From the NCBI GenBank assembly GCA_023421795.1, contig JAEZSO010000003.1:62001-126000 (forward strand): DNA of 64,000 bases, written 5' to 3'. This document shows, piece by piece, positions 55,522 through 63,943 of this stretch. This stretch comes from Cyanobacteria bacterium OH_PDB_230 (GTDB taxonomy: Bacteria > Cyanobacteriota > Vampirovibrionia > Gastranaerophilales > Gastranaerophilaceae). Made by a program: the position numbers and the translations under genes. How positions within the stretch are numbered: the stretch's first letter is position 1; each line of letters begins with the position of its first letter. Under the pieces are notes generated by a model, which did no database searches, was not told the origin of the DNA, and saw nothing but the letters and a program-made list of their open reading frames with translations.

Positions 55522-56546
55522 GAATATTCCCTGCTTAATAAATTTGGTATTTTAACAATAGGTTTAGATAAATCACATTCTGATAAATACTGACAAACAG
55601 TTTGCAAATTTTTATTTTCTTCAATTCTTTTTAAAATATTTGTATTACAAAAATAATCTTCTGAAAAAAGAAATATCATATAATTAATTATTTCTAATTG
55701 CTCCATAAGTTGCTTTTTTTGAAGATCCTTTTTGAAAATATCATATTCGGTGCCAGATGAATGACAAAAAAGGAGTATTAAGCTTTTGTTGTTAAGTGGA
55801 AATACGCAAATATGCAAAAAATGCATCATGTTGACAAAATCATTTATAATTTCACCACTTAACCCTTTACTAACTGGAATCATAGACTGTATTGCAATAG
55901 GCACATTGTAATTAAGTTCTTCTTGCAATATTACATCAAATGCTTTGTATTTTTCTTCATAGCACCATTTATCATAGGCAAGTGTTTTTTCGTAAAATTC
56001 CAATCGTTTGCATGCAGAGAACATCAAATCTTTTTGCTGTTCTTTTAATTTTTGAATATCAATTGTAGATCTTAACAATTTATCTTTTACTGATTCAAAA
56101 TAAAGATGTTGAGCATATAAAGAACTTAATTGTTCGTTTGCTTTATTAATATGAAATAAAAGATTTTTTATTCCTATTTGATATAATATTTCTTGTTTTA
56201 AAGGGGCTTTTAAAGAATCATATATTGATGGATCTTCATAGTCCTTAAAGAATAGGCTATCACAATTGTTGCAAATCGTATGAAAGGTACCGGCGTTATT
56301 TTTTCCTGTTTTATCCTTATTTATTTTAAATTTAGCAAAGGCCTCGTAATTGGAATATTCACCAATTTCTGAAAGGTTAGAAAGAATAAATTGAGGAATA
56401 GAATGTGAATTGCAATACGAAGAGCAATTATTTCCACATAAATAACAACGATTTGCTTTTGCTTGTTTTGTTTTCTCATTTTTTGAATCTTTAATATTTT
56501 TAGAATACCAGATTGAAAAATTTTTATCGTTTGGATTAAAGTTCAT
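55503..56546 (-). CDS. Zinc-finger/HNH-like protein of unknown function
   Basis: A 347-residue protein. 'CYLCGNNCSSYCNSHSIPQFIL' (about 34-55) has CxxC then 'SHSIP', like the 'SHIIP' HNH-type zinc modules, and 'CNNCDSLFF' gives a second Cys pair, so one zinc site is likely. The rest is helical and I do not recognise it. Relatives with this type of head occur in mobile and defence gene sets. The C-terminus is altered: the last six or so residues are encoded by repeat copy E, so the native end may be lost. Confidence 0.6.
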   Translation of the reverse strand: MNFNPNDKNFSIWYSKNIKDSKNEKTKQAKANRCYLCGNNCSSYCNSHSIPQFILSNLSEIGEYSNYEAFAKFKINKDKTGKNNAGTFHTICNNCDSLFFKDYEDPSIYDSLKAPLKQEILYQIGIKNLLFHINKANEQLSSLYAQHLYFESVKDKLLRSTIDIQKLKEQQKDLMFSACKRLEFYEKTLAYDKWCYEEKYKAFDVILQEELNYNVPIAIQSMIPVSKGLSGEIINDFVNMMHFLHICVFPLNNKSLILLFCHSSGTEYDIFKKDLQKKQLMEQLEIINYMIFLFSEDYFCNTNILKRIEENKNLQTVCQYLSECDLSKPIVKIPNLLSREYSCPASI

Positions 56547-56700
56547 TTTCCCTTTGTCAAAGCTAATTTATATAAAAAAGGACTCTTTTCTTTTGCAAAA
56601 AGAGAATTTGCGAAAGAATTCTCTTAAATTCTCTGAAAATGATTTTTTCAAAAGTCTCTTAATTTGGCAAAGCCCGCTCTGTGCGGTATTTTCTTAATAG

Positions 56701-56872
56701 AAAAACGGACTAGTCTTTTATATTGAAATTAAATGGTGGTGGTTGTAGTTTTGTCAGCAAAAGTCTCTTATTTAATTATTTAAAGTAATAGATTCTATTG
56801 CTTTCTTCTTCGATGGCATTCTATCAAATTACTAACTCTATTTCTGGACCAATTATACGGGGGCAGGACAAT
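56701..56872. repeat. Decayed repeat, copy C
   Basis: AAAAACGGACTA and AAATTAAATGGTGG at the left match the flank of ssrA (57701-57740); GCAAAAGTCTCTT (56757-56769) matches copies A and B; and TATCAAATTACTAACTCTA with GGACCAATTATACGGGGGCA (56847-56866) matches copies A and E. Confidence 0.7.
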
Positions 56873-56901
56873 GTCAAATATTCATTATAAATTTCCGTCA
56901 T
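56824..56901 (-). pseudogene. 25-residue ORF remnant ending in repeat copy C
   Basis: MTEIYNEYLT then LSCPRIIGPEIELVI from the repeat; GAGGG lies 8 bases before the ATG. Same structure as 52930-53043. Confidence 0.3.
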
Positions 56902-56919
56902 CTTTTATTCCCTCATTTA

Positions 56920-57444
56920 TTATTTTTTTACAGCATTAATAGAAATTACGATTAAAACAGTTATTACAAGAGGGATATACACTTGTATGGTCATCGAAAA
57001 ATATACAATAAAGGAATTGATTATTTTTAGTGTATTAAAGCCTTCCATTTGAATGTAGTCAAATATTATTAATAAAATGCGAAAACAATGCATTAATAAA
57101 ACACTTAGAAAAGAAATAGTAACTAATTTCGATTGGTTTACTTTGTTTAATTTTGGAAGAAGAGAAGTAAATATATAAAGCAAACTAACTATCACTGAAA
57201 ATCCCCCAACAAATATAGTTGTTGATAAAACAAATATTGCTGTACCAAAGCTATAGCTATAAGTCGGATTCAAATCAGGCGTAATCTTTGTTAACCATAA
57301 ATAATCATTTAAATAGCGATTCATAATAAAAAAAATAAAACATATTGAAAAAAATATTTTTAAGATATCCAGGCGAAATCTATTTAACAGAAAAACTAAA
57401 CCCCTAAAATTACCACCTAATATACTTGTATTTTTATCTTTCAT
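56920..57444 (-). CDS. Hypothetical four-helix membrane protein
   Basis: A 174-residue protein with four hydrophobic segments (about 28-45, 68-92, 108-128, 142-170). No family recognised. Its upstream bases and topology resemble those of the protein at 53070-53534. It lies between repeat C and the ssrA-flanking repeat D. Confidence 0.6.
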   Translation of the reverse strand: MKDKNTSILGGNFRGLVFLLNRFRLDILKIFFSICFIFFIMNRYLNDYLWLTKITPDLNPTYSYSFGTAIFVLSTTIFVGGFSVIVSLLYIFTSLLPKLNKVNQSKLVTISFLSVLLMHCFRILLIIFDYIQMEGFNTLKIINSFIVYFSMTIQVYIPLVITVLIVISINAVKK

Positions 57445-57565
57445 TTTTCACCTTATCTCGTTTCGCAACTGTATTCTTATTTTTATTCAAATTTTTATCC
57501 ATTCTAGCATATTATTTAACAAAATATTTTAACATATTTTCTGCTTTGCAAAATTGATTATTTAT

Positions 57566-57734
57566 AAAAACGGACTAGGTGAATCGCAAACAGAGAATTT
57601 TGGCAAAATTTGGCATAAAAAATTAGAGAATTTATTGAATATAAATTCTCTTTAAACTTTGCATCCCCGGAAATCCAAGCAGGACCGGGGATGTTTGTAC
57701 GAAAAACGGACTACTGTCCAAATCTGAAATTAAA
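57566..57734. repeat. Decayed repeat, copy D, abutting ssrA
   Basis: It runs from AAAAACGGACTAGG to the last base before the tmRNA CCA end. It corresponds to the left part of copies B and C; where they continue with the GCAAAAGTCTC block, this copy continues into ssrA. It also contains a 9-bp GC-rich hairpin (CATCCCCGG/CCGGGGATG, 57662-57693). Confidence 0.65.
57616..57651 (-). terminator. Probable ssrA terminator
   Basis: A perfect 11-bp stem, AGAGAATTTAT (57625-57635) and ATAAATTCTCT (57641-57651), is followed on the minus strand by a TTTTTT run. Confidence 0.7.
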
Positions 57735-58132
57735 TGGTGGAGACGGAGAGATTCGAACTCTCGTCCAGAATGGAAGTACATAAACGTCTACGAGTGTAGG
57801 TGCTTTTATCTCGTCCCTAACAAGGAAAACATCCGCAACCTATTTTAAGGACCAAGCAGTTTTAAGCGATACGCGCTTTGAGAAAAGTCTTGATATGGTT
57901 AATTCTCGTCCCCATACTGCAACTTGCATAATTTACCCTATCAAACGGCAAGTTGGCCTGATAGAGTGGCTGACTGCCTAAATTATTAAGCAGCTAGAGC
58001 TCTAGCTCTAGAAAAATCAGCTTTTACAACGTTGTTAGCGTTTATTTTAGTTTTGCTCGTTGATAACTCAGAACAGCGCTGAGACTCGCAGCTTAGATAC
58101 ATCGATCACACTGTCAAATCCAAAACGTCCCC
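57735..58132 (-). ncRNA. ssrA: Transfer-messenger RNA (tmRNA)
   Basis: A one-piece tmRNA of about 398 nt that frees stalled ribosomes. The 5' end GGGGACG pairs with CGTCTCC before the 3' ACCA (one G-U pair), and the T-arm 'GAGAGTTCGAATCTCTC' is intact. The tag ORF runs from GCT at 58037-58039 to the double stop TAATAA (57983-57988) and encodes ANNVVKADFSRARALAA. This resembles cyanobacterial tags, which begin ANN and end AA. The tag contains a 16-base palindrome (AGCTAGAGCTCTAGCT). CCA is encoded. Confidence 0.96.
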
Positions 58133-58163
58133 ATATTTAATTTTCAATGTCCTACTTATTCAT

Positions 58164-58191
58164 ATTATAACAGGCTTACAGAATATTTCAA
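58164..58191 (-). promoter_or_regulatory. ssrA promoter
   Basis: TTGAAA (58186-58191), 16 bases, then an extended -10 TGTTATAAT (TATAAT at 58164-58169), about 30 bases before the mature 5' end, which leaves a short 5' leader to be removed. Confidence 0.65.
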
Positions 58192-58336
58192 ACTCCAAAA
58201 TGCTCTCGTAATGATTTGTAAACTATACTAAAGTATTAGTTCTCATGGGTTATATTTTAGTTCTTTTTGTGCTATAACAATATATAATCAGGAATTTTAT
58301 ATATAGAGACACAAAAGAAACATTGGAGGACAATTT

Positions 58337-60061
58337 ATGTCAGTCGGTTCATTCGTATTTATGTTACACAGCCATCTTCCTTACTATAGAAAAGCCGGTA
58401 TGTGGCCTTTCGGGGAAGAAAACCTATATGAATGTATGTGTGAAACATACGTTCCATTACTGAATGCAATTTCAGAATTATATGAAGAAGAAGGTATCAA
58501 AGCAAAACTTACAGTCGGTATTACGCCTATTTTGGCAGAACAATTAAATGACGAACACCTTAAAGAAGGTTTTATTGCATATTTGGATTCAAGAATCAAA
58601 GCTGTATCTGGAGATTTGGAAAGATACCCGGATCCTAACGTTGCACATTCTCAGCATTTAAAATATTTGGCAAAATATTATTTTGATTGGTTCAACCATT
58701 TGAAAGACTGTTTTATAAACAGATATAACAAAGACCTTATCGGCGCTTTCAGAAAATATCAAGATCTTGGTTGTATAGAAATCACTACATCGGGTGCAAC
58801 TCACGGTTTTTCACCATTACTTTGCACAGACGCCAATTTAAATGCTCAGTTCAAAGTCGGTGCTGATACAACTGCCCGTTTGTTTGGCAAAAAAGCAAAA
58901 GGTGCTTGGTTACCTGAATGTGCATACAGACAAGGTTATGAATACACTTGCAAAGACGGCGAGTGCAGATGGAGACCTGCTATAGAAGTTACTCTTCAAA
59001 ACAATGAAATCGAGTATTTCTTTACAGAATCTCACGTAATTGAAGGCGGAAACTCAATCGGAAACAGACGTGTAATCGGTGTTTATGGAAACATTGAATA
59101 TATTCCGCTTCCAGAAAGAGAAGCAACCGGATATGACACATTCTCAGCATATTGGCTCCCTGATGCACAGGTAGCAGTTATGGGAAGAAATGACAGAGCC
59201 GGATTCCAGGTATGGTCAGCTGCTGACGGTTACCCTGGCGACGGATGCTACAGAGAGTTCCATAAAAAAGACGATAAATCAGGTATGCATTACTGGAGAA
59301 TAACTTCTCCTACAACTGATTTGGGTGATAAAATGCTTTATGACCCTGTGTTGGCAATGTCTCAAGTGAACTTGAACTCAGATCACTACACAACATTGAT
59401 TTATCACATTCTAAATGATTATAAAATCGCTAACAATAAAGAAGGTCTGGTTATGGTATCATTCGATACCGAGTTATTCGGACACTGGTGGTTTGAAGGT
59501 GTTGAATTTATTAAACAAGTTATCAAAAAATTCAGCCAATATCTGCCTGAAGTTGAAAGACTTACCGCTGCTGAATACTTGGAAAAACACCCGCCAACAG
59601 AAGCTATTCAAATCCCTGAAAGCTCTTGGGGTGCCGGCGGACACTTCTATGTATGGCAAAACCACTTAACTGAATGGATGTGGCCTATTATTCACGGATG
59701 TGAAAAAAGAATGTCAGATATAACTCATAGGTTTGAAAACATTCCTGAGGATAAACTTTTACATAGAGCATTAAACCAGTTAGCAAGAGAAAATCTACTG
59801 TTACAAAGTTCTGACTGGCCGTTCTTGATTACTACATGGCAAGCGAAAGATTATGCTACAGACAGGTTCAATGAACACGTTGAAAGATTTGAATTTATCG
59901 CGGACATGATAGATGCAGGAAGTATTGACGAAGCTAAACTCAGTGAAATAGAATCAATTGATAACTGTTTCCCTGAAATCGATTACAGAGTATACTTACC
60001 GATTTCAGCAGGCTTGATACCTCAACAAGAAGCAAGATTAGCACCACTATACAACGACTAA
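58337..60061 (+). CDS. Glycoside hydrolase family 57, probable 1,4-alpha-glucan branching enzyme
   Basis: A 574-residue protein. 'HSHLPY' near the start (H11, H13), the nucleophile Glu194 in 'AWLPECAY', and the acid/base Asp377 in 'VSFDTELFGHWWFEG' are the conserved GH57 catalytic residues. A C-terminal helical domain (about 420-530) with 'SSWGAGGHFYVWQN' fits the DUF1957/branching-enzyme subgroup. It would make alpha-1,6 branches in glycogen. GGAGG lies upstream of the ATG. It is monocistronic, ending at a terminator. Confidence 0.88.
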   Translation: MSVGSFVFMLHSHLPYYRKAGMWPFGEENLYECMCETYVPLLNAISELYEEEGIKAKLTVGITPILAEQLNDEHLKEGFIAYLDSRIKAVSGDLERYPDPNVAHSQHLKYLAKYYFDWFNHLKDCFINRYNKDLIGAFRKYQDLGCIEITTSGATHGFSPLLCTDANLNAQFKVGADTTARLFGKKAKGAWLPECAYRQGYEYTCKDGECRWRPAIEVTLQNNEIEYFFTESHVIEGGNSIGNRRVIGVYGNIEYIPLPEREATGYDTFSAYWLPDAQVAVMGRNDRAGFQVWSAADGYPGDGCYREFHKKDDKSGMHYWRITSPTTDLGDKMLYDPVLAMSQVNLNSDHYTTLIYHILNDYKIANNKEGLVMVSFDTELFGHWWFEGVEFIKQVIKKFSQYLPEVERLTAAEYLEKHPPTEAIQIPESSWGAGGHFYVWQNHLTEWMWPIIHGCEKRMSDITHRFENIPEDKLLHRALNQLARENLLLQSSDWPFLITTWQAKDYATDRFNEHVERFEFIADMIDAGSIDEAKLSEIESIDNCFPEIDYRVYLPISAGLIPQQEARLAPLYND

Positions 60062-60081
60062 TCTTTCTCAAAATAATTAAG

Positions 60082-60118
60082 AATAGTACCGGAGTTTTAT
60101 CTGGTACTATTTTTTTAT
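60082..60118. terminator. Bidirectional terminator, GH57 / von Willebrand A genes
   Basis: A 9-bp stem, AATAGTACC (60082-60090) and GGTACTATT (60103-60111), then TTTTTT. It overlaps the stop codon of the convergent gene at 60107. Confidence 0.8.
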
Positions 60119-60847
60119 AACAAATCCCTGTACGTCTTTTTCAATATTCATTGAATCCATAAGGCTGTTCATTAATTCAGCACTTGTGTTTGCCGAGTGA
60201 AATTTGCCTGATGTCGCTAGAGCAACACATTTAAGCTGGTTATTAGCCTCTTCATCATCAATGTTAAAAGCGATAACGTCGATTTTGATGTCATCTCTTC
60301 GGCTCATAAGATCAATTGCATAATCACAAGGGCTTTCATCACAGTTTTCTCCACCGTCACTCAGTAATATGATTCTTTTTGGGCCTACATAACCTGCAAA
60401 ATCGTAACTAACAGCTTGTTTTAAAGAATATGTAATAGGTGTCCATCCACGGGCAACAAGAGTTGAAAGACGATTTTGTACAGCACTTGCATTGCTTTGA
60501 GAAATCGGTGTAACCAGCTCGGAGGCAGTGCAGCTTTGAGCAGGCAAAAATCCATTTTTGTGACCATAAACTCTAAGTCCAACAGCTATTTCCGATGACA
60601 ATCTGGGCAATAATTGTGAGAGTGTATGAACTGCCATTTTGATTTTGGTTTTTTCTCCCAGATTTTCATTCATGCTATTTGAACAATCAAGAATGAAAAG
60701 AACCTGCTCTTTTGGTATGCTTATATTCGATGCGGAGTAGCTCTGAGGCTTATAAACATTATAATTAATACCGTTTGCAAGAGAAGATGTTATAGATATA
60801 ATTACTATAAAGATAAAAACTAATATAAGAGTTATTTTTTTAGTCAT
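60107..60847 (-). CDS. Secreted or membrane-anchored von Willebrand A-domain protein
   Basis: A 246-residue protein. Residues 1-24 are a signal peptide or anchor, then a vWA domain with the metal site 'DCSNSMN' (DxSxS) and 'LLSDGGENCDE' (the later Asp). Such domains bind partner proteins through a divalent metal. Cys pairs in 'QSCTASE', 'ENCDESPCDY' and 'QLKCVAL' could form disulfides. Start: ATG 60847 with GGAG 5 bases before it; a reading extending to 61045 overlaps the nitroreductase gene and spoils the signal peptide. Confidence 0.85.
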   Translation of the reverse strand: MTKKITLILVFIFIVIISITSSLANGINYNVYKPQSYSASNISIPKEQVLFILDCSNSMNENLGEKTKIKMAVHTLSQLLPRLSSEIAVGLRVYGHKNGFLPAQSCTASELVTPISQSNASAVQNRLSTLVARGWTPITYSLKQAVSYDFAGYVGPKRIILLSDGGENCDESPCDYAIDLMSRRDDIKIDVIAFNIDDEEANNQLKCVALATSGKFHSANTSAELMNSLMDSMNIEKDVQGFVIKK

Positions 60848-60874
60848 AGTCACTCCAAAAGAAAGGTTTAACCC

Positions 60875-61504
60875 ATGGATTTTTTTGATGTAATAACTAC
60901 TAGAAAGACTATCAGAAAGTATAAAGAAAACCACCCTCCAATAGAAGATGTCAAAAGAATTATTGATGCGGGAAGACTGGCTCCAAGCGCAACTAATACA
61001 CAAAATTGGAAATTTATCGCAATATACGACATCGAAAAAAAACAAAAATTACATGATGCTTTAATAAAAAAATATGATGAAATTGCCTCTTGGAAAGAGA
61101 GTGAGCCATACCGAAACAAGATAACTTTTTCCAAAAGTTATTCGGAATTTTTCATAAATGCGCCGGTGCTGATAATCGCTGTCGAGTTCAAAAAAGAGTC
61201 TTACATGAATGAGTTGTTTAAAGAAAAAGGAATGTCTGAAGAAGAGATTTACCAACTCAGGCCTGATTCGTCTTTGTTGAGTATGGGCGCTGCAATAGAA
61301 AATATGTCTCTTGCGGCACATGCGCTGGGATACGGAACTTGCTGGATGTGCGCCCCTCTTGTTGCAAGTTATGAATACAAAAAGATACTGAATATTACAG
61401 AAGAAGCAAGGATAGTTACTTTTTTAACGCTAGGAACACCTCTGGATTCATCAACAGCGCAACCACCTAAGAAAACTTTAGAAGAAGTAATGCAAATAAT
61501 TTAA
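60875..61504 (+). CDS. Nitroreductase-family protein
   Basis: A 209-residue flavoenzyme. 'TTRKTIRKYKENHPP' and 'AGRLAPSATNTQNWKFIAI' bind FMN, 'SMGAAIENMSLAAHALGYGTCWMC' is the middle helix and 'FLTLGTPLD' the end. It reduces nitro compounds, quinones or flavins with NAD(P)H. AAAGG precedes the ATG. It is divergent from the von Willebrand A gene with a 27-base gap. Confidence 0.92.
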   Translation: MDFFDVITTRKTIRKYKENHPPIEDVKRIIDAGRLAPSATNTQNWKFIAIYDIEKKQKLHDALIKKYDEIASWKESEPYRNKITFSKSYSEFFINAPVLIIAVEFKKESYMNELFKEKGMSEEEIYQLRPDSSLLSMGAAIENMSLAAHALGYGTCWMCAPLVASYEYKKILNITEEARIVTFLTLGTPLDSSTAQPPKKTLEEVMQII

Positions 61505-61509
61505 ACTTT

Positions 61510-61546
61510 AAATGCTACCCTTTTGAGGTAGCATTTATTTTATTTA
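61510..61546 (+). terminator. Terminator after the nitroreductase gene
   Basis: A 10-bp stem, AAATGCTACC (61510-61519) and GGTAGCATTT (61527-61536), then a T-rich tail. Confidence 0.75.
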
Positions 61547-61567
61547 ATAAAAATATTGTTTTCGAAT

Positions 61568-61732
61568 TTAAGTTAAACCTAGCATTTTTTTGTACCAGCT
61601 GAATGTTTCGATCTCAATTCCATTAAATGTGGTTTTTAAGCATTGACGTTTTAGATACTTGTCGAATTCGTCATTAAATTTAGACTTAACAACAGTTTTT
61701 TCTGCAGTAAGTTCTCTCATAGAGTTAGCCAT
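61568..61732 (-). CDS. Hypothetical 54-residue protein
   Basis: The ORF is short but has a strong start: AGGAGG lies 7 bases before the ATG (minus strand). The product begins MANSMRELTAEKTVVKSKF and ends in 'FSWYKKMLGLT'. It is basic (many Lys), mostly helical by look, with one Cys. No family recognised. Confidence 0.55.
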   Translation of the reverse strand: MANSMRELTAEKTVVKSKFNDEFDKYLKRQCLKTTFNGIEIETFSWYKKMLGLT

Positions 61733-61936
61733 TCTAGAGCCTCCTATTATTTTGTTTTTGACCTATATATAAAATTCTTGATTAATGGGGGGGAAATAAA
61801 AGGTTTTTAATTTTGATTGAATTATAACACACAAGTTATAGCTTTTCTATAGTATTTAAACGCCGAAAGATACTTTTTTTTGCTAGTGCTACAAAGTAGA
61901 TATGTAAAAAATAATTAAGTAAATTGTTTTTTTAAT

Positions 61937-62650
61937 CTAAAATGATTTGACTTTTAATCCTAACACACTTGCTGGGTGTACGACATCGCCCGGTGGAAGG
62001 TGTCCATATTTCTGTTTTAGTCTTTCGACAAGAGCTTTCTTCTCAGGATCTTCGGAATAAAACATGTCTGCGTAAATATTCACACCGTCTTTTACTATAG
62101 GAGAAGTTGAAGATTTAAATGCATCAGGATAATTTTTTAAAAAATATTTATGCGCAAGAACGTTGAGTGCCAGATTGTCAATTTCTTCCTGGACGGAATT
62201 GTATGAATCTTTATCTTTTGTATGCCCTGACTCGTGCAAAATTGCTTCTGCTATAGCAAATATTACAGCGGGATCTTGAGAGCCGGAATACTTATTGCTT
62301 AGAATAATAACATTGTCTTTGTTGTTATATTGTGCAAAGACGCCTTTAACAGCCGTTTTGTCAAATTTGATTTTAGTCCCGTTTGCACTTAAATAATTAA
62401 TTACTTCTTTGCCTGATTTAAAAGATAACTTTGCTCCAAGAGAATTTATATAGGCAATATCATCACTTTCAAATTCCACTTTAGAAAGTTCAACTAATGC
62501 TTTTAAAATAGTTTTGTCATGTATTTTTGGAAATAATTCATGCATCGCTTCTTCAGAAGTCAACTTATGAGGCTGCTGACTTCCCCTCACTTTTATAGCT
62601 GGCAGTGAATTCTGCTCGAAACAGCTAAATATTGGAGGAATTCTGCTCAT
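61937..62650 (-). CDS. HExxH protein (putative zinc peptidase), coupled to GntR gene
   Basis: A 237-residue protein of unknown family. 'AILHESGHTKDKD' is an HExxH zinc motif, and a Glu in 'VQEEIDNLALNVL' about 20 residues later could be the third ligand. There is no signal peptide; the N-terminus has 'IKVRGSQ', a weak version of the shared (V/L)SFxG motif. The start overlaps the stop of the GntR-type gene by one base (TAATG), so the regulator and this protein are co-translated. The substrate is unknown; it may cleave the regulator or an external target. Confidence 0.6.
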   Translation of the reverse strand: MSRIPPIFSCFEQNSLPAIKVRGSQQPHKLTSEEAMHELFPKIHDKTILKALVELSKVEFESDDIAYINSLGAKLSFKSGKEVINYLSANGTKIKFDKTAVKGVFAQYNNKDNVIILSNKYSGSQDPAVIFAIAEAILHESGHTKDKDSYNSVQEEIDNLALNVLAHKYFLKNYPDAFKSSTSPIVKDGVNIYADMFYSEDPEKKALVERLKQKYGHLPPGDVVHPASVLGLKVKSF

Positions 62651-63801
62651 TAGTTGCTATAAACTTTTACGTAACTTAGATTTACTGACAACCATTTGAA
62701 GGCTTGTTTTTCAGTTCCTTCAGGGATATCAGTCACAAAAGTCCCGCCATATCTGCCTCTTCCGAATTGTACGATGCCTAGTCTTGAGATGTTTTGGAGG
62801 GCTTTTCTTATGGTATTTGTGCTGACGTCCAATTGAGTCGACAATTCTTCCATTGAAGGTAATTTTTCGCCGATGTCATAGTTATCTCTAATCATGTCTC
62901 TAATATAATTTTCAACTTTTTGATAGCTGTAAAATGCCGCATCTTCTGCTTTTGCGAATATAGAGGTTTCTTTTAAGGGCTGTAAAGTATTTGCATTAGG
63001 CATTTTAATTATTACAGTGCCGTATCTTCCTCTTCTTGCAAGCAAAATTCCGTCTGATATCAGTTGTTTCATCGCATCATGTACCGTTTTTACGCTTACG
63101 TTTAAAATTTCCGCCAATTCATAGTGTGCAGGAAGTCTATCCGATACTTTTAAATTTTCAGAAATGTAATTTTTTAAATCTTCCGCTACCTTATTTACAA
63201 GGGTGTCAGAATTTAGTTTGTTATCAAGAGCCATTTCTTCTTCTGTCAGAACTGGAATCTGTTTCAAAATCCAATTTGCATCGTTACCTCGAGTCAACCT
63301 TGATTCTAAAACTCCGGTTCCGCATAAATATTCATAGGCAAGCCTTGTGGTATTTGCAGATGCACCAAGGATTTCTGAAATCTTACGAGAAGATGGGACT
63401 GTTTGGTTTATTTTAATGTTTTTTTCTAAAATTAATTGTTTTATTTTAACTACGATTTTTTCCCTTTTGGAGGTGAGTTTTCTAACAGAAGAATCGTCAC
63501 CGTTTTTGTCGGCAATCATAGTTCCTATTCTTTGTTTTGATACAAGGTAACCTTTGTCTTCGACATATCTTATTGCATTTTGCACCGTGCCTACACTTAC
63601 TCCCAGATAATTAGAAAGTATGTTTTTTTGAGGCAACAAATTGTTAGGTACAATTTTTTTGCTGGCTAAAGATGATTCAATCCAATCAGTAAGCCACTTT
63701 TCTATCAAAATGTCTTTTGATTCATAAGACCCTTTAAAGTCCGGTATCTGTTTAGGCATTTCAGATATATCAATACGTCTATTATTGTTGTTATTTGGCA
63801 T
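62650..63801 (-). CDS. Four-domain GntR-type winged-helix regulator
   Basis: A 383-residue protein consisting of four GntR-type winged helices and no effector domain: about 30-98 ('LPQKNILSNYLGVSVGTVQNAI'), 110-176 ('VPSSRKISEILGASANTTRLAY'), 200-266 ('LPAHYELAEILNVSVKTVHDAM') and 288-358 ('LPSMEELSTQLDVSTNTIRKAL'). Each ends in an R-(I/L/Y)-G-type wing; domains 3 and 4 have 'GRYGTVII/GRYGGTFV'. Ordinary GntR proteins have one such domain plus a ligand domain. GGAGG lies just before the ATG. It is probably an unusual multi-site DNA-binding protein, coupled to the HExxH gene. Confidence 0.85.
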   Translation of the reverse strand: MPNNNNNRRIDISEMPKQIPDFKGSYESKDILIEKWLTDWIESSLASKKIVPNNLLPQKNILSNYLGVSVGTVQNAIRYVEDKGYLVSKQRIGTMIADKNGDDSSVRKLTSKREKIVVKIKQLILEKNIKINQTVPSSRKISEILGASANTTRLAYEYLCGTGVLESRLTRGNDANWILKQIPVLTEEEMALDNKLNSDTLVNKVAEDLKNYISENLKVSDRLPAHYELAEILNVSVKTVHDAMKQLISDGILLARRGRYGTVIIKMPNANTLQPLKETSIFAKAEDAAFYSYQKVENYIRDMIRDNYDIGEKLPSMEELSTQLDVSTNTIRKALQNISRLGIVQFGRGRYGGTFVTDIPEGTEKQAFKWLSVNLSYVKVYSN

Positions 63802-63921
63802 GTTACCTCCGCCGACACTTCCTTATATTCTTTTATTATAAATAAACAAGTAAAAATTTTTTGTTATTTTTACACTTTATATTAATCTTTTGTTACTTTA
63901 TATAAAAAATAAGCAAAAAAA

Positions 63922-63943
63922 ATGTTTGCTTTTGCGCAAACAT
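63922..63943. repeat. Inverted repeat upstream of the GntR-type gene
   Basis: ATGTTTGC and GCAAACAT surround TTTTGC, 120 bases upstream of the regulator's start. It is a candidate operator or a small hairpin of an RNA reading right. The remaining bases to the window end hold no gene I can support. Confidence 0.4.

Larger units (their letters stand above)
56547..56919. other. 373-base gap with repeat copy C
   Basis: It holds an AT-rich leader with several CAAAAGTCTCTT words (56649, 56758), repeat copy C, and the 25-residue remnant ORF. No RNA gene recognised. Confidence 0.5.

Noticed and set aside
52899..57740. Integron cassette array
   Set aside because: No integrase gene and no clear GTTRRRY/RYYYAAC core sites in the repeats.
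57735..57770. A tRNA 3' half
   Set aside because: The T-arm and CCA belong to the tmRNA, whose 5' end and tag are found 398 bases away.
60848..61045. N-terminal extension of the von Willebrand A protein
   Set aside because: It overlaps the nitroreductase gene on the other strand, and the shorter start has a good ribosome site and yields a signal peptide.
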